Source: Candidatus Sericytochromatia bacterium | GTDB lineage: Bacteria > Cyanobacteriota > Sericytochromatia > UBA7694 | Assembly: GCA_018780035.1 (NCBI GenBank) | Contig: JADMKE010000011.1 | Span: 1 to 64,000 of the forward strand | DNA: 64,000 bases | Direction of reading: 5' to 3' | Program-made: the position numbers and the translations under genes | Notes under the pieces: generated by a model | The model's input: only the letters and a program-made list of their open reading frames with translations | Database searches by the model: none | What the model was told of the DNA's origin: nothing | Shown here: piece by piece, positions 27,131-36,085 of the stretch | How positions within the stretch are numbered: position 1 is the first letter of the stretch | Layout: every line of letters starts with the position of its first letter

Positions 27131-30049
27131 CTAGCGATACAGCCTCTTGCGCAGGGTCTGGACTGCCGCTTTCAGCTCAGCGGTCTGCAGCTCAGTGGGC
27201 AGCGTGTTGGCCAGAAAGACCATCATCTCCAGCTTTTTCAAGCTGCGCCGCTCCACGACCCCGGTCATGCCTGTGGCAGCAAAGGCTTTTGCCAGCGTGT
27301 TATACCCTTGATACAGCTGCTGCAAGTGCAACAATTGCGCGGGCGCTTTGGCATAGGCCTTTTCTACCAGCGGCCATTCTTGGCTTGGATAGCGGCTCAT
27401 AAACAGCACCTGATACCCGCTGTCCAGACCCCTGGGCTGAGCAGCTCTGAGCAAGATCCGGTGTCCCAGGTATTCTGGGCTGTTGCTTCTGCTGTAATAC
27501 AACTCACTCAGGGAGTAATAATAAACCGACCCTTGCAGGGCTTGCCAGGGGGTGGCGACGGCTTGAGCCAAAGCCAAGGCTTCAGATCGCTTGCCTGCCT
27601 GCCAGAGGGCTTCGGCCTTTAATCCCCGGTTATCGTGGCCACTTAAGGCTTGTGCTGCCAGGGCAGGGTGTCCATGCTCCAAGAGCCAGAGCCCATCTGC
27701 ACGGCTGCCTCTGAAGTATTTTTTGGGGTCAGCCATCAGGTGTTTGAGCTCTTGCTTGCAATTCCACTCGACATCTCTGGCCAATTGGGGCAACCAGGCC
27801 GGGGCGATGTTGCGCTGCTTAAAGTCCGCCATGAGACTTGGCAATTGTGGACAGAGTCCCGTCCGATAATCCGTCAACACATACAGCACAGATTCAAAAC
27901 TGCTGGAGCGGTAGCGGCCTCTCGAATCTGGACGATAACCCGCCTGCAATGTCTGCAATGCGTATTCCAGGGCCAAGTCCCATTGGCCACTTTCGAGCGC
28001 GATCTCATGGGCCGCTCGCCAAGCCAGGGTGCTTTTCTCGGGAAAGCGCTTGGCAATGCTTGTGTAGGTATCCAGAGCAGGAGCATAGCGCAGCAAATAG
28101 CTTTCCAAGCGGGCTTTTTGCATCAGCCACTCGACCCGAACGGGTTTGGCCTTTAAGGCCTCGGCGTTGTTAGCCTGGGCCTGGATAAAATCCCCTTGGG
28201 CTTCGGCCATCAGGGCTTTGAAATAGGCCAAATTGTCACTCGCTGGGGCGAAACGCAGCCAATATTTGCCCTGAGCCAGATAATAAGCGGTATATTCACG
28301 CTGGTAGTGATCTTGGCCAGGGGGGTTATATGCCCGTCCGTCGCTTTCGGAAGTTGCGACCGTCAGAAACAATTTCTCTGCCAATTGCTGGGCCAGATCG
28401 GCATTGTGGGGCTGTTTGACTAAGTCACGCAGCAGCGACAGCTCTGCAAAAGAGGCCGTCCATAGATCTTCTGGGGCTTCTGAATACAAACGCCGTCCGG
28501 CTTTGACATACAGCACTTCCAGGGTCTTGGTGGCCAACTGCTGCTGCTCACGCACACTGATGCCAAATTTCCCCTCTCCGCTATTGAGGGCCACAAATCC
28601 CGCCAGAGGCTGGGTTTTGAAACCCAGCACCAGCACGATGAACGCGGCAAAAACAGGTGGCAAATAATAGCCAAACAGCCGCAATAAGCGCATCCGAGGC
28701 AGGGCCAAAGGCTCCCAGAAATGGCCCTGAAAGCGCCAGATATCCCAGGCCCGAAAGGCCAAGGCCGTTCCCCACAAGGCGATTGCGGGCCAATCGTGGC
28801 TGTGCAGCAGCACTGCCGCTCCAGGCACCAGGGTGGATGACGTGCCAAAGCCAAAGGCCAGCAAGAGCAGCAGCAGTCCCACGCCCAGTTCTCCAGCCAG
28901 CCAGAGAAAGAGCAGAGCTGTGGCCAGATTTGCAAAGTTCAGGTTTTGGGCAATTTCGGGCATGCTCCAGAGCAGGGTCTGGCCCAGCGCCACCAGCCCC
29001 AGCAGAAACAGGCTTTGCACACCCCAGTTCACAGCATATTGCCAGATCCGAGGCAAAGGCCGGGTGCGAAAAAACTCCCAATAGCTATTGCCTGCCAAGC
29101 GCACAGGCAGCAGCAAGAGGCAGCCCCCCGCCAGGGCACAGGCCAAGATCCACAGGGCACTGGCCATTGGCAGATTTTCCAATGCGGCCCGGCCCAAAAA
29201 CAGGGAGAGCAAAAAGCCCAGCAGGCCGACGATGGCCAAGAGCTGCATATACAGCATATACGGATGGCCACTCAGCAGTTTGATTCGGGCCATCCAAGGC
29301 CCACGGGCTGGTGAGAGCAGCAGCGGCGAGTGGGCGCCCAGCCAATTTAAGCTGCGAAAGAGCCAACTGCGTTGCATGGCCTGGTACTCATCATCGACCC
29401 GGCCCGGCACCTCCAGCGAGAGGTCGCTGAGTCCTTGGGCCAATTGGCGCTGTAGCCAAAACAAGAGGCCTGCGCCCGCCAGCAAGGTCAGGCCATGGCC
29501 CACGGGCAATCCGAGCACACCCCAGCCATCGCCCGTGAGCAGCCAGCCCAGCAGAGCGATGCCTGGGAGTAGCAACTGGCGCAACAAGTCGCCATTGGCC
29601 ACAAAGAGCAGGGCCATGAAGAGGCTCAAGGCTGGGATAAACAGAGCCAATTCCCAGGGGATTTCGCGCCCAGAATCGTATTTGATCCATTGGCTGGCGC
29701 TGCAGAGCGCAAGTAAAAGCAGGCTCAAGGGCGTCCAAAATTTGATAAATTCACCCCAAAAGAGCTTGAACAGGTCTTGGCGATTCAAGGCGCGGGTATA
29801 CAGCCATTCGCCAAACCAGGAGAGCAGCAGCCAGGGCAAACTCAGAGCCAAAAGCGCAGCGATCAGACTGCCACTCAGGCTGTTCAGGGTCCAACGGATC
29901 AGGTCGAAACTGCGGTAGCCCCATTCGTTGGCGGGCTCACTCAGACCTTGAATCAGGCCCACACTGGAGCCCAAGAGCATCAGGCCCAGGGTCAACAGCA
30001 GGGTTTGGGTCAGGCTTTGGCGAAAGAGGCTTACGGGGTGGCTGGACAT
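27131..30049 (-). CDS. ABC transporter membrane protein fused to TPR-like domain
   Basis: 972 aa. The first ~510 residues hold about 12-14 hydrophobic segments, typical of an ABC-2/YtrC-type permease. From about residue 520 to the end the sequence is soluble and helical, with TPR-like units (KYWLRFAPASDNLAYFKALMAEAQGDF, ALDTYTSIAKRFPEKSTLAWRAAHEI in parts). The gene overlaps the upstream ATPase gene by 19 nt, so the two products almost certainly form one transporter. Substrate is unknown; operons of this layout often answer envelope stress or antibiotics. The large TPR tail is unusual for such permeases. Confidence 0.8.
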   Translation of the reverse strand: MSSHPVSLFRQSLTQTLLLTLGLMLLGSSVGLIQGLSEPANEWGYRSFDLIRWTLNSLSGSLIAALLALSLPWLLLSWFGEWLYTRALNRQDLFKLFWGEFIKFWTPLSLLLLALCSASQWIKYDSGREIPWELALFIPALSLFMALLFVANGDLLRQLLLPGIALLGWLLTGDGWGVLGLPVGHGLTLLAGAGLLFWLQRQLAQGLSDLSLEVPGRVDDEYQAMQRSWLFRSLNWLGAHSPLLLSPARGPWMARIKLLSGHPYMLYMQLLAIVGLLGFLLSLFLGRAALENLPMASALWILACALAGGCLLLLPVRLAGNSYWEFFRTRPLPRIWQYAVNWGVQSLFLLGLVALGQTLLWSMPEIAQNLNFANLATALLFLWLAGELGVGLLLLLLAFGFGTSSTLVPGAAVLLHSHDWPAIALWGTALAFRAWDIWRFQGHFWEPLALPRMRLLRLFGYYLPPVFAAFIVLVLGFKTQPLAGFVALNSGEGKFGISVREQQQLATKTLEVLYVKAGRRLYSEAPEDLWTASFAELSLLRDLVKQPHNADLAQQLAEKLFLTVATSESDGRAYNPPGQDHYQREYTAYYLAQGKYWLRFAPASDNLAYFKALMAEAQGDFIQAQANNAEALKAKPVRVEWLMQKARLESYLLRYAPALDTYTSIAKRFPEKSTLAWRAAHEIALESGQWDLALEYALQTLQAGYRPDSRGRYRSSSFESVLYVLTDYRTGLCPQLPSLMADFKQRNIAPAWLPQLARDVEWNCKQELKHLMADPKKYFRGSRADGLWLLEHGHPALAAQALSGHDNRGLKAEALWQAGKRSEALALAQAVATPWQALQGSVYYYSLSELYYSRSNSPEYLGHRILLRAAQPRGLDSGYQVLFMSRYPSQEWPLVEKAYAKAPAQLLHLQQLYQGYNTLAKAFAATGMTGVVERRSLKKLEMMVFLANTLPTELQTAELKAAVQTLRKRLYR

Positions 30050-30966
30050 GTTGCACCTCCGGCTGTTAGGGTAGACGTGTAGATAATAAAAATCTCCTCC
30101 AGTGAGAGGGGGCTTTGCTCAATGCGGGCCTCTGGAAAACGCCGGAGGAGTTTTTCTTCTTCAGCGGCGCTCCAGTTTTCATGAATCCATTCCAAATAAC
30201 CGGCGCGGGTCTGCAAATGCAGCACACCGGGCCATGCTTTAAGTGCTTCGGCTTGAGTGCTTGCCTGGGCATTTTTGTCGATCAGCACCACCCGGCGGCT
30301 GCGGGCCTTGAGTTCTTCCAGTGGCATTTCCAGGCGCATTTGCCCGTTTACCACCAGGCCAATTTGGTCGGCAATCCGCTCCAAATCGCTCATCTGGTGC
30401 GAGGAGATCACGATCGTGCTGCCCGATTCGTGAATCAGCTCGATCATGCTTTCGAGGAACTCTTTGCGTGCCAAAGGGTCGAGCCCACCAGCGGGTTCGT
30501 CGAGCACCAGCAGTCGGGGCCGGTGGCCAATCGCCAGAATCAGGGCCAGTTTTTGTCTTTCGCCGCGCGAGAGGCCAAAGACCCGTTTGCGGGCATCCAG
30601 TTCCAGCCGTTTGAGCCATTGCTGCACATAGCTTGGGTCCCAAGCCGGGTAAAACGAGCCATTGTAAGCCAGCAATTCATCCACGCGCAGCCAGGGAATC
30701 AGCTGCATGCTGTCGGAGCTATAGCCAATTTGCTGGCGCAGATTGAGCGGCAGGCGCTCAGGGGCATGGCCCAAGACCTGTGCATCGCCGCCACTGGGGC
30801 GAATCAGGTTCATTAAAATCCGCAGGGTGCTGGTTTTGCCAGCCCCATTGCGCCCCAATAAACCATAAACGCAGCCTGTGGGCACCTGCATATTTAGGTT
30901 CTGTAAGGCTTTGTGAGCACCATAGGTCTTGAGCAAGCCATGGGTCTCAATGATCAATTCAGACAT
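30031..30966 (-). CDS. ABC transporter ATP-binding protein
   Basis: 311 aa. Walker A GLLGRNGAGKTSTLR near residue 36, signature LSRGERQKLAL, Walker B LLVLDEPAGGLDPLA and a switch His in IVISSHQMSDLERIA are all intact, so it should hydrolyse ATP. It resembles the YtrB/CcmA-like ATPases that pair with separate permeases. It overlaps the GntR gene (8 nt) and the permease gene (19 nt), which gives a tightly coupled three-gene operon. Confidence 0.92.
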   Translation of the reverse strand: MSELIIETHGLLKTYGAHKALQNLNMQVPTGCVYGLLGRNGAGKTSTLRILMNLIRPSGGDAQVLGHAPERLPLNLRQQIGYSSDSMQLIPWLRVDELLAYNGSFYPAWDPSYVQQWLKRLELDARKRVFGLSRGERQKLALILAIGHRPRLLVLDEPAGGLDPLARKEFLESMIELIHESGSTIVISSHQMSDLERIADQIGLVVNGQMRLEMPLEELKARSRRVVLIDKNAQASTQAEALKAWPGVLHLQTRAGYLEWIHENWSAAEEEKLLRRFPEARIEQSPLSLEEIFIIYTSTLTAGGATCPATP

Positions 30967-31339
30967 TTGCTACCTCCTGCCAGTTTTTTTCTACCAATTC
31001 AACGGCTTCGGGGCAGTTAAAGCCCAACCACGCCATGTCTTTTCCAAAACGTCCCGCCAGTTCATTGCCCTGTTGGTGGCGATCCTGGGCAGACAAAGCC
31101 AGGGCCGACTCACTCACAAAGCTGCCTTTGCCCACACGGGTGATCAACAGGCCTTCGCGCTCCAATTCTTTGATGGCTTTGGCCACCGTATTGGGATTGA
31201 TGCGCAATTGCAGGGCCAGTTCTCGAATCGTGGGGATCGGCGTTCCGGGGGCAAAGACCCCCAGGGCAATCGCGTGGCGGATCTGCTCCATAATCTGGAG
31301 ATAAAGAGGAGTGCCACTTTCGGGATTGATAATCAGCAC
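30959..31339 (-). CDS. GntR family (YtrA-type) transcriptional regulator
   Basis: 126 aa from GTG 31339, chosen because AAAGGAGC lies 5 nt upstream; a longer frame upstream runs through the operator. The N-terminal winged helix is clear: GTPLYLQIMEQIRHAIALG, PTIRELALQLRINPNTV as recognition region, and LEREGLLITRVGKGSFV. The tail is only ~50 residues, as in YtrA-type regulators, which usually repress their own ABC operon. Two copies of an inverted repeat overlap its promoter (31359-31394). Confidence 0.9.
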   Translation of the reverse strand: MLIINPESGTPLYLQIMEQIRHAIALGVFAPGTPIPTIRELALQLRINPNTVAKAIKELEREGLLITRVGKGSFVSESALALSAQDRHQQGNELAGRFGKDMAWLGFNCPEAVELVEKNWQEVANV

Positions 31340-31358
31340 GGGTGCTCCTTTCGTATTC

Positions 31359-31394
31359 TGTACTATTGTACTAGTCAAATAATACAATAGTACA
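31359..31394 (-). promoter_or_regulatory. Operator/promoter of the GntR-ABC operon
   Basis: TGTACTATTGTA (31359-31370) and TACAATAGTACA (31383-31394) are perfect 12-bp inverted copies separated by 12 bp. On the minus strand they coincide with a -10 TACAAT (31365-31370) and a -35 TTGTAC (31390-31395) with a 19-bp spacer. The left half contains GTAC-N4-GTAC. A dimer or pair of dimers of the encoded GntR protein could therefore occlude both promoter elements. Confidence 0.75.
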
Positions 31395-31436
31395 ATCGAT
31401 CTTTACAAGCCCCCGCTACCAAGTTTTGCTATTGCG

Positions 31437-31466
31437 TTGAAGAGCGACCGGGAAATAGGCTATGCT
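31437..31466 (+). promoter_or_regulatory. Promoter of the DUF2807 lipoprotein gene
   Basis: TTGAAG (31437-31442) and TATGCT (31461-31466) are 18 bp apart, about 35 nt ahead of the ATG at 31500. Confidence 0.5.
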
Positions 31467-31499
31467 CAAAGCAAAAGCGCCAGCGAGGGAAAATCTCCA

Positions 31500-32192
31500 A
31501 TGCCGATTCAATCCGACAAAGCCACTCGTTCCTTTTCTTTGAACTTAAAAGCGGCTCTGCTGGGACTGGTGGGGGCAGCTTTGTTATTCAGCTGTGCCTC
31601 CGAGACGGTCCAGGGCGAGGGGCCGCTCAAACGCGAAGAACGCACTTTGGCTGCCTTTCAGGCCGTGGACGTGAGCCAGAGCTTTATTGTTGAGATCGAA
31701 ACGGGCAAGCCCCAAAGCATTGCCGTCGAGGCAGATGAAAACCTGGTACCCCTGATCGATACCCAGGTGGTTGACAACACCCTCAAAATTGCCAATAAAC
31801 CAGGCAAAGCCTTGAGCTCCAATAACCCGATTAAAATATTCCTGTCTCTGCCCAGTTTGCAGAGTGTCAATGCCAAAGGCGCCTCCCGCCTGGTGATTAC
31901 CGGCATTCAGGGCGATAAACTCAAACTCAACCTGGAGGGCGGCCATCAGGTGCGTATGGTTGGCGGCATTTTACAAGATTTGCAGATCAATGCCAGCGGC
32001 GCGGCCCAGCTTGAATCGCTGATGCTCAAAGCCCAAAATGTGGATATTCAGCTCAGTGGCGCCGCTTCGGCCCGTATTCGCGCGGAAAAAAAGCTCAAGG
32101 TCACCGCTGCCGGGGCCTGCAAACTGGAGTACAAAGGCACACCTGAAATCACCCAAAATTTAACCGGCATGAGCGTCCTGCGTAAACTCTAG
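31500..32192 (+). CDS. DUF2807 (GIN domain) lipoprotein
   Basis: 230 aa from ATG 31500, preceded by GAGGGAAAA. The N-terminus is a lipoprotein signal (hydrophobic LLGLVGAALLFSC; Cys at about residue 32). The mature part matches the DUF2807 head domain: FQAVDVSQSFIVEIETG, VEADENLVPLIDT, VNAKGASRLVITGI and repeated GAAxLES / GAASARI turns of a right-handed beta fold. Proteins of this kind are surface-exposed; the family name links it to adhesin heads but the role is unproven. Confidence 0.85.
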   Translation: MPIQSDKATRSFSLNLKAALLGLVGAALLFSCASETVQGEGPLKREERTLAAFQAVDVSQSFIVEIETGKPQSIAVEADENLVPLIDTQVVDNTLKIANKPGKALSSNNPIKIFLSLPSLQSVNAKGASRLVITGIQGDKLKLNLEGGHQVRMVGGILQDLQINASGAAQLESLMLKAQNVDIQLSGAASARIRAEKKLKVTAAGACKLEYKGTPEITQNLTGMSVLRKL

Positions 32193-32219
32193 TCTGCTGA
32201 AGAGCGCTTTTTTTCGTGT

Positions 32220-32323
32220 TATAATAAAGCGTCTCTCAAGAACTCAACCAAAACACCCATTAAGGAAGGAGCAGACATCTTTTTCCCCAAGTTTTAGTAC
32301 TCGAAAAGGATGGACAAGCGCTG
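32220..32323 (+). promoter_or_regulatory. Promoter and long leader of the hibernation factor gene
   Basis: An extended -10 (TGT then TATAAT at 32220-32225) has CTGAAG at 32197-32202, 17 bp upstream. This gives a leader of about 90 nt. The leader contains AAAAGG followed by a four-codon frame ATG GAC AAG CGC TGA (32310-32324) whose stop overlaps the real start as TGATG. Confidence 0.6.
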
Positions 32324-32986
32324 ATGAAATTTATTATTCATGGAAAAAACGTGGAAGTCACCGACGCCCTGCGCGATTATGTTAAGACCAAGCTGGGCAA
32401 AATGGAGAAATACAGCCGTCACATTGTTGATGTCAATGTGGAGCTGAGTGTCGCCAAAAATCCACGCATCAAGAACAATCAGCAGGTAACTGTGACCACC
32501 TCCGTCAATGGCCTGATGCTGCGCTCGGAAGAGTCCAGTGTCAATATGTATGCTGCCATTGATCTGGTCGGAGACAAACTCGAACGCCAGTTGATCAAAT
32601 ACGAGCGCAAACGCACCGACCGCAGTGCAGCTGTCAAAACAGCTGTGGCCATGGGTGAAATGGTAGACGATGAAGACGAGGTCGAAGAAGGAGTCGCTGT
32701 CGCAGCGCCTGCCAAGAAAAAAACCGCGACCGCTGTCACCAAGAAAAAAACGGCGGCCAAAGCCCCCGTCAAACGCAAAGTCAAAAACGAGCGCTTGGCG
32801 ATCAAGCCCATGAGCCCCGAAGAAGCAGCCGCTCAAATGGAGTTGCTCAAATACACCTTCTTGTTGTTCCGCAACCAGGATAGCAATGACCTGAATATTA
32901 TCTTTAAGCTCGATGGTAAAAACAAAGAGTATGGCGTGATCATCCCCAACGAATCTGTGGATGAAGCCGTTGTCATGCGCCTTTAA
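32324..32986 (+). CDS. hpf: Long-form ribosome hibernation promoting factor
   Basis: 220 aa. Residues 1-105 are the HPF/RaiA domain (MKFIIHGKNVEVTDALRDYV, KLGKMEKYSRHIVDVNVEL), which binds the 30S decoding region. An Ala/Lys/Thr-rich linker (about 120-155) joins the C-terminal dimerisation domain (LAIKPMSPEEAAAQME...EYGVIIPNE), so this is the long form that drives 100S ribosome dimers, as LrtA in cyanobacteria. The C-terminal domain here is interrupted by FRNQDSNDLNIIFKLDGKNK, as usual. It is expressed from its own promoter with a long leader. Confidence 0.9.
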   Translation: MKFIIHGKNVEVTDALRDYVKTKLGKMEKYSRHIVDVNVELSVAKNPRIKNNQQVTVTTSVNGLMLRSEESSVNMYAAIDLVGDKLERQLIKYERKRTDRSAAVKTAVAMGEMVDDEDEVEEGVAVAAPAKKKTATAVTKKKTAAKAPVKRKVKNERLAIKPMSPEEAAAQMELLKYTFLLFRNQDSNDLNIIFKLDGKNKEYGVIIPNESVDEAVVMRL

Positions 32987-33019
32987 GCCCGCGTTTAAGA
33001 TTTGAGCAGGAGCGCCACC

Positions 33020-34849
33020 ATGAGCGATGTCTACCTTTTAACCAAGCATTTCTACGACAGTGCTGCCAAATACAGCAGCAAAGCGGCCCTGATGGAGAAA
33101 AAGAACGGGATTTACCGTTCTGTCACCTACCAGGAAATGAAAGAGCGGGTTGAACAGGTGGCTGCTTATTTGATCCAACACGGCCTTGAGGCCCAGGATC
33201 GGGTGGCGCTGCTCTCGGAGAATCGGCCCGAGTGGCCGATTGCAGATATGGCGATCATTGCTGCAGGGGGAGTGAATGTTCCGATTTATCCCACCCTGAC
33301 GGGCCATCAAATTTTGTATATGCTCAACGATTCGGGCACACGGGTGATCTTTCTCTCCAAAGCAGCCCAACTCAATAAAATTGCAGCGATTCACCATGAC
33401 TGTCCGACCCTGAAGCGGGTTGTTATTTTAGATCCTGCTGAGAACTTGCCCGAGCTGCGCAATATTGAAGTTGTCAGCTTTCAACAGGTGCTCAGCGAAG
33501 GGGAGGCGCTGTTGGCTGATTTGACCAGCGGCATCCGCGAAGAATTGGAAAAACGCCTGATCCATGCCCACGAGAGCCACATGGCCAGCATTGTCTATAC
33601 CTCAGGCACCACGGGTGAGCCCAAAGGCGTGATGCTGACCCACCGCAATTTTGCCAGCAATGCGCGCAGTGCGGTCAAAGCTTTGGGTTTTGATGCCTCT
33701 CAGACCTCGCTCTCATTTTTGCCGCTCTCCCATGTCTTGGAGCGGGTCGTGAACTATGCCCTGCAGTACTGCGGGGCCACGATTGCCTATGCCGAGAGCA
33801 TCGACACCATTGCCCAGAACCTGCAAGAAGTGAAGCCCTCGGCCTTTGTGGCCGTGCCCCGGGTCTTTGAAAAAATCTACAACCGCATCATTCAAAACGT
33901 CGAAAACGAAAAGCCACTCAAGAAAAAAATCTTTTATTGGGGTTTGGGGATTGGCAAACAGGCGGCCGTCTATACCAGCCAAGGCCAACCCATTCCCAGC
34001 TCTCTGGCTTGGAAACACAAACTCGCAGACAAATTGGTCTTTGCCAAGGTGCGGGCCCGCACTGGGGACAATCTCAAGTTTGCCGTTTCCGGCGGTGCGC
34101 CGCTGATGCGCGAACTGGCTGAATTTTTCTTTGCCGTGGGGATTAATATCTACGAGGGTTATGGCCTGACTGAGACCAGCCCCGTGATCTGTTGCAATCG
34201 CCCCGGTGGGGTCAAATTTGGCTATGTCGGCCAGGTGATTGAAGATGTGGAGGTCAAAATCGCCCCCGACGGTGAAATTTTGGCCCGTGGCCCGAATATT
34301 ATGTTGGGCTATTTTAACAAACCCGAAGCCACCCGCGAGGTGCTCGACGAAGATGGCTGGTTCCACACCGGGGATATTGGCGAATTGGATGCCGATGGCT
34401 ATCTCAAGATCACCGATCGCAAAAAAGAGATCATCGTCATGTCCAATGGCAAAAATGTGGCGCCCCAGCCGATTGAAAACACCCTCAAAACCAGCCCTTA
34501 TATCGAGCAGGCGGTGATGCTGGGCAATAACCAAAAATACATGGCGGCCTTGATTCACCCCAGTCTCGACCTCTTGGACCAATATGCCCGCAACCACAAT
34601 ATCAAAGTGGGTAGCCGCAAAGAATTGCTGACCCACCCTGAGATCCACAGCTTTCTCGACAAAGAGATTCACCGCATGATGGCGGATTTTGCCCGTTACG
34701 AGCAGGTCAAAAAATTCATTCTGATTGCCGAAGAACTCACCCAGGACAATGGCTTTTTAACGCCCACGCTCAAATACAAGCGCCGCCTGATCAACGAACA
34801 TTTTAAACACGAAATCGCCGAACTCTTTGCCGATTCGGGCCGCGACTAA
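33020..34849 (+). CDS. fadD: Long-chain acyl-CoA synthetase (AMP-forming)
   Basis: 609 aa from ATG 33020, with AGGAGC 6 nt upstream. ANL-superfamily motifs are complete: P-loop-like SIVYTSGTTGEPKGVMLTH, YGLTETSPV, GWFHTGDIGELD and DRKKEIIVMSNGKNVAP with the catalytic Lys region. Length and the FLPLSHVLERV segment fit FadD15-like long-chain enzymes. It activates fatty acids as acyl-AMP then acyl-CoA. It lies 81 bp upstream of the SGNH/MBOAT cassette on the same strand; whether it feeds that cassette is speculation. Confidence 0.88.
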   Translation: MSDVYLLTKHFYDSAAKYSSKAALMEKKNGIYRSVTYQEMKERVEQVAAYLIQHGLEAQDRVALLSENRPEWPIADMAIIAAGGVNVPIYPTLTGHQILYMLNDSGTRVIFLSKAAQLNKIAAIHHDCPTLKRVVILDPAENLPELRNIEVVSFQQVLSEGEALLADLTSGIREELEKRLIHAHESHMASIVYTSGTTGEPKGVMLTHRNFASNARSAVKALGFDASQTSLSFLPLSHVLERVVNYALQYCGATIAYAESIDTIAQNLQEVKPSAFVAVPRVFEKIYNRIIQNVENEKPLKKKIFYWGLGIGKQAAVYTSQGQPIPSSLAWKHKLADKLVFAKVRARTGDNLKFAVSGGAPLMRELAEFFFAVGINIYEGYGLTETSPVICCNRPGGVKFGYVGQVIEDVEVKIAPDGEILARGPNIMLGYFNKPEATREVLDEDGWFHTGDIGELDADGYLKITDRKKEIIVMSNGKNVAPQPIENTLKTSPYIEQAVMLGNNQKYMAALIHPSLDLLDQYARNHNIKVGSRKELLTHPEIHSFLDKEIHRMMADFARYEQVKKFILIAEELTQDNGFLTPTLKYKRRLINEHFKHEIAELFADSGRD

Positions 34850-34930
34850 GCCACGCGCTCAGGCCAAACGAGACCCAAGCGGGTATAACATCACTGACAA
34901 AGTACCGCGCTATCTGGCAGGCTGTTGGGT

Positions 34931-36085
34931 ATGCACGTTCTCATCCGCTCTGGTGGGCGCTTCTGGCGCACGCTGATATTTTTTATCTTGACGCTTGTGC
35001 TGGTCGACATCTGGGTCATCAAGGCCTTGCTGCCACAGCTCAAGTCAGATTTTAGCAACAGCTATCGCCTGCCCGAAGGCCAGGAAATGGCCTGGCTGCC
35101 CTTTTATTTGAGCGCTTTGGCTCAAAATCCCTCCCCGGCCCTGGTCTTTCTGGGATCGTCTCCCACCTATGGTATTCGCATCAGCGATCCCACTCAGACC
35201 TTTCCGGTGGCCACACTCAGGGCCCTGCAAAAAAAGGGCCTGGCTTCAAATTGGCAAAGTTACAACCTCTCCGCCAAAGGTTTTTTGCTCTCAGACCAGT
35301 ATTATCTGCTCAAAAAAGCCCTGCCTGAAGGCGAAGCCTTTGTGATTCAGCTCAACTACCACACCTTCAGTCCCAGTCTGCTCAAAGGCACACGCATGCG
35401 CCACCCTGAATTGGCTGAAAAATTGGGGGTCTCGGTCAGTGAGGCCGAGGCTGCTCTCTTGGGGCTGCGTCCCAGCCCGCCTTTGCCACTGAATGCTTGG
35501 CTGCGCCAGGGACTGAGCCAGATGTGGGCCTTTTATCGCAGCAAAGAGCTGCTGGCGGCCCATTGGCTGGGTCATACCCCCGAAGGCTGGGCTTTTGCCC
35601 AATACGAAAAAGCCCTGGGTATTCAGGCCGCTGAAATGGACGGGGCCACGCCTTTTCTCGATCTCAAGCCGACCCAGCAGATGATGGTGCTCAAACGCTA
35701 TGGCCAAAATGCCGGCTTTGAACTCAGCCCCGACAATTCCGAGTTGCAGGTGCTGAAATGGACCGTAGAGCTGCTCAAACAGGCGGGCAAACCCGCCCTC
35801 TTTGTGATGGGGCCGCTCAATGTCGAGGCCCTGGATGCCTACGAGGCCCTCGATTGGAAAAAATACCAGGCTGTGCTGACGCCGATTCGCACCACCATTG
35901 AGGCCGGCGGATTTGACTTGCTGGATATTAACCGCGGGGCCTATCTGCCTGCTGATCAGTTCTTTGACATCACCCACACCCTCAACGCCGGGGGCAGTGC
36001 CTTTGGCGAGCGCGTGGCCGAGCGACTGGGGCCATTGCTCAGGGCAGAGCGAAGGTCTTTGTCCAAACAGGGGGCGCCGCGATGA
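34931..36085 (+). CDS. DltD/AlgJ-like SGNH-fold acyltransferase partner
   Basis: 384 aa from ATG 34931. One N-terminal membrane helix (about 8-30) anchors an extracytoplasmic domain. The GDS-like block is LVFLGSSPTYGIR (Ser at about 76), and the C-terminal DxxH block is DITHTLNAGG (Asp 346, His 349), together the catalytic set of SGNH enzymes such as DltD and AlgX/J. The stop overlaps the MBOAT start by 4 nt. It probably receives an acyl group from the MBOAT and places it on, or removes it from, an exported polymer. Confidence 0.78.
   Translation: MHVLIRSGGRFWRTLIFFILTLVLVDIWVIKALLPQLKSDFSNSYRLPEGQEMAWLPFYLSALAQNPSPALVFLGSSPTYGIRISDPTQTFPVATLRALQKKGLASNWQSYNLSAKGFLLSDQYYLLKKALPEGEAFVIQLNYHTFSPSLLKGTRMRHPELAEKLGVSVSEAEAALLGLRPSPPLPLNAWLRQGLSQMWAFYRSKELLAAHWLGHTPEGWAFAQYEKALGIQAAEMDGATPFLDLKPTQQMMVLKRYGQNAGFELSPDNSELQVLKWTVELLKQAGKPALFVMGPLNVEALDAYEALDWKKYQAVLTPIRTTIEAGGFDLLDINRGAYLPADQFFDITHTLNAGGSAFGERVAERLGPLLRAERRSLSKQGAPR

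Noticed and set aside
28657..29918. Long plus-strand open frames within the ABC permease gene
   Set aside because: Rich in Pro/Arg/Ser and lacking hydrophobic or motif pattern; GC-driven shadows of the membrane gene.
31340..31387. Longer GntR protein starting inside the operator
   Set aside because: The upstream start would lie within the promoter elements, while GTG 31339 has AAAGGAGC at correct spacing.
33713..34672. 319-aa open frame on the minus strand
   Set aside because: Antisense to the acyl-CoA synthetase, which has complete family motifs; no start signal of its own.
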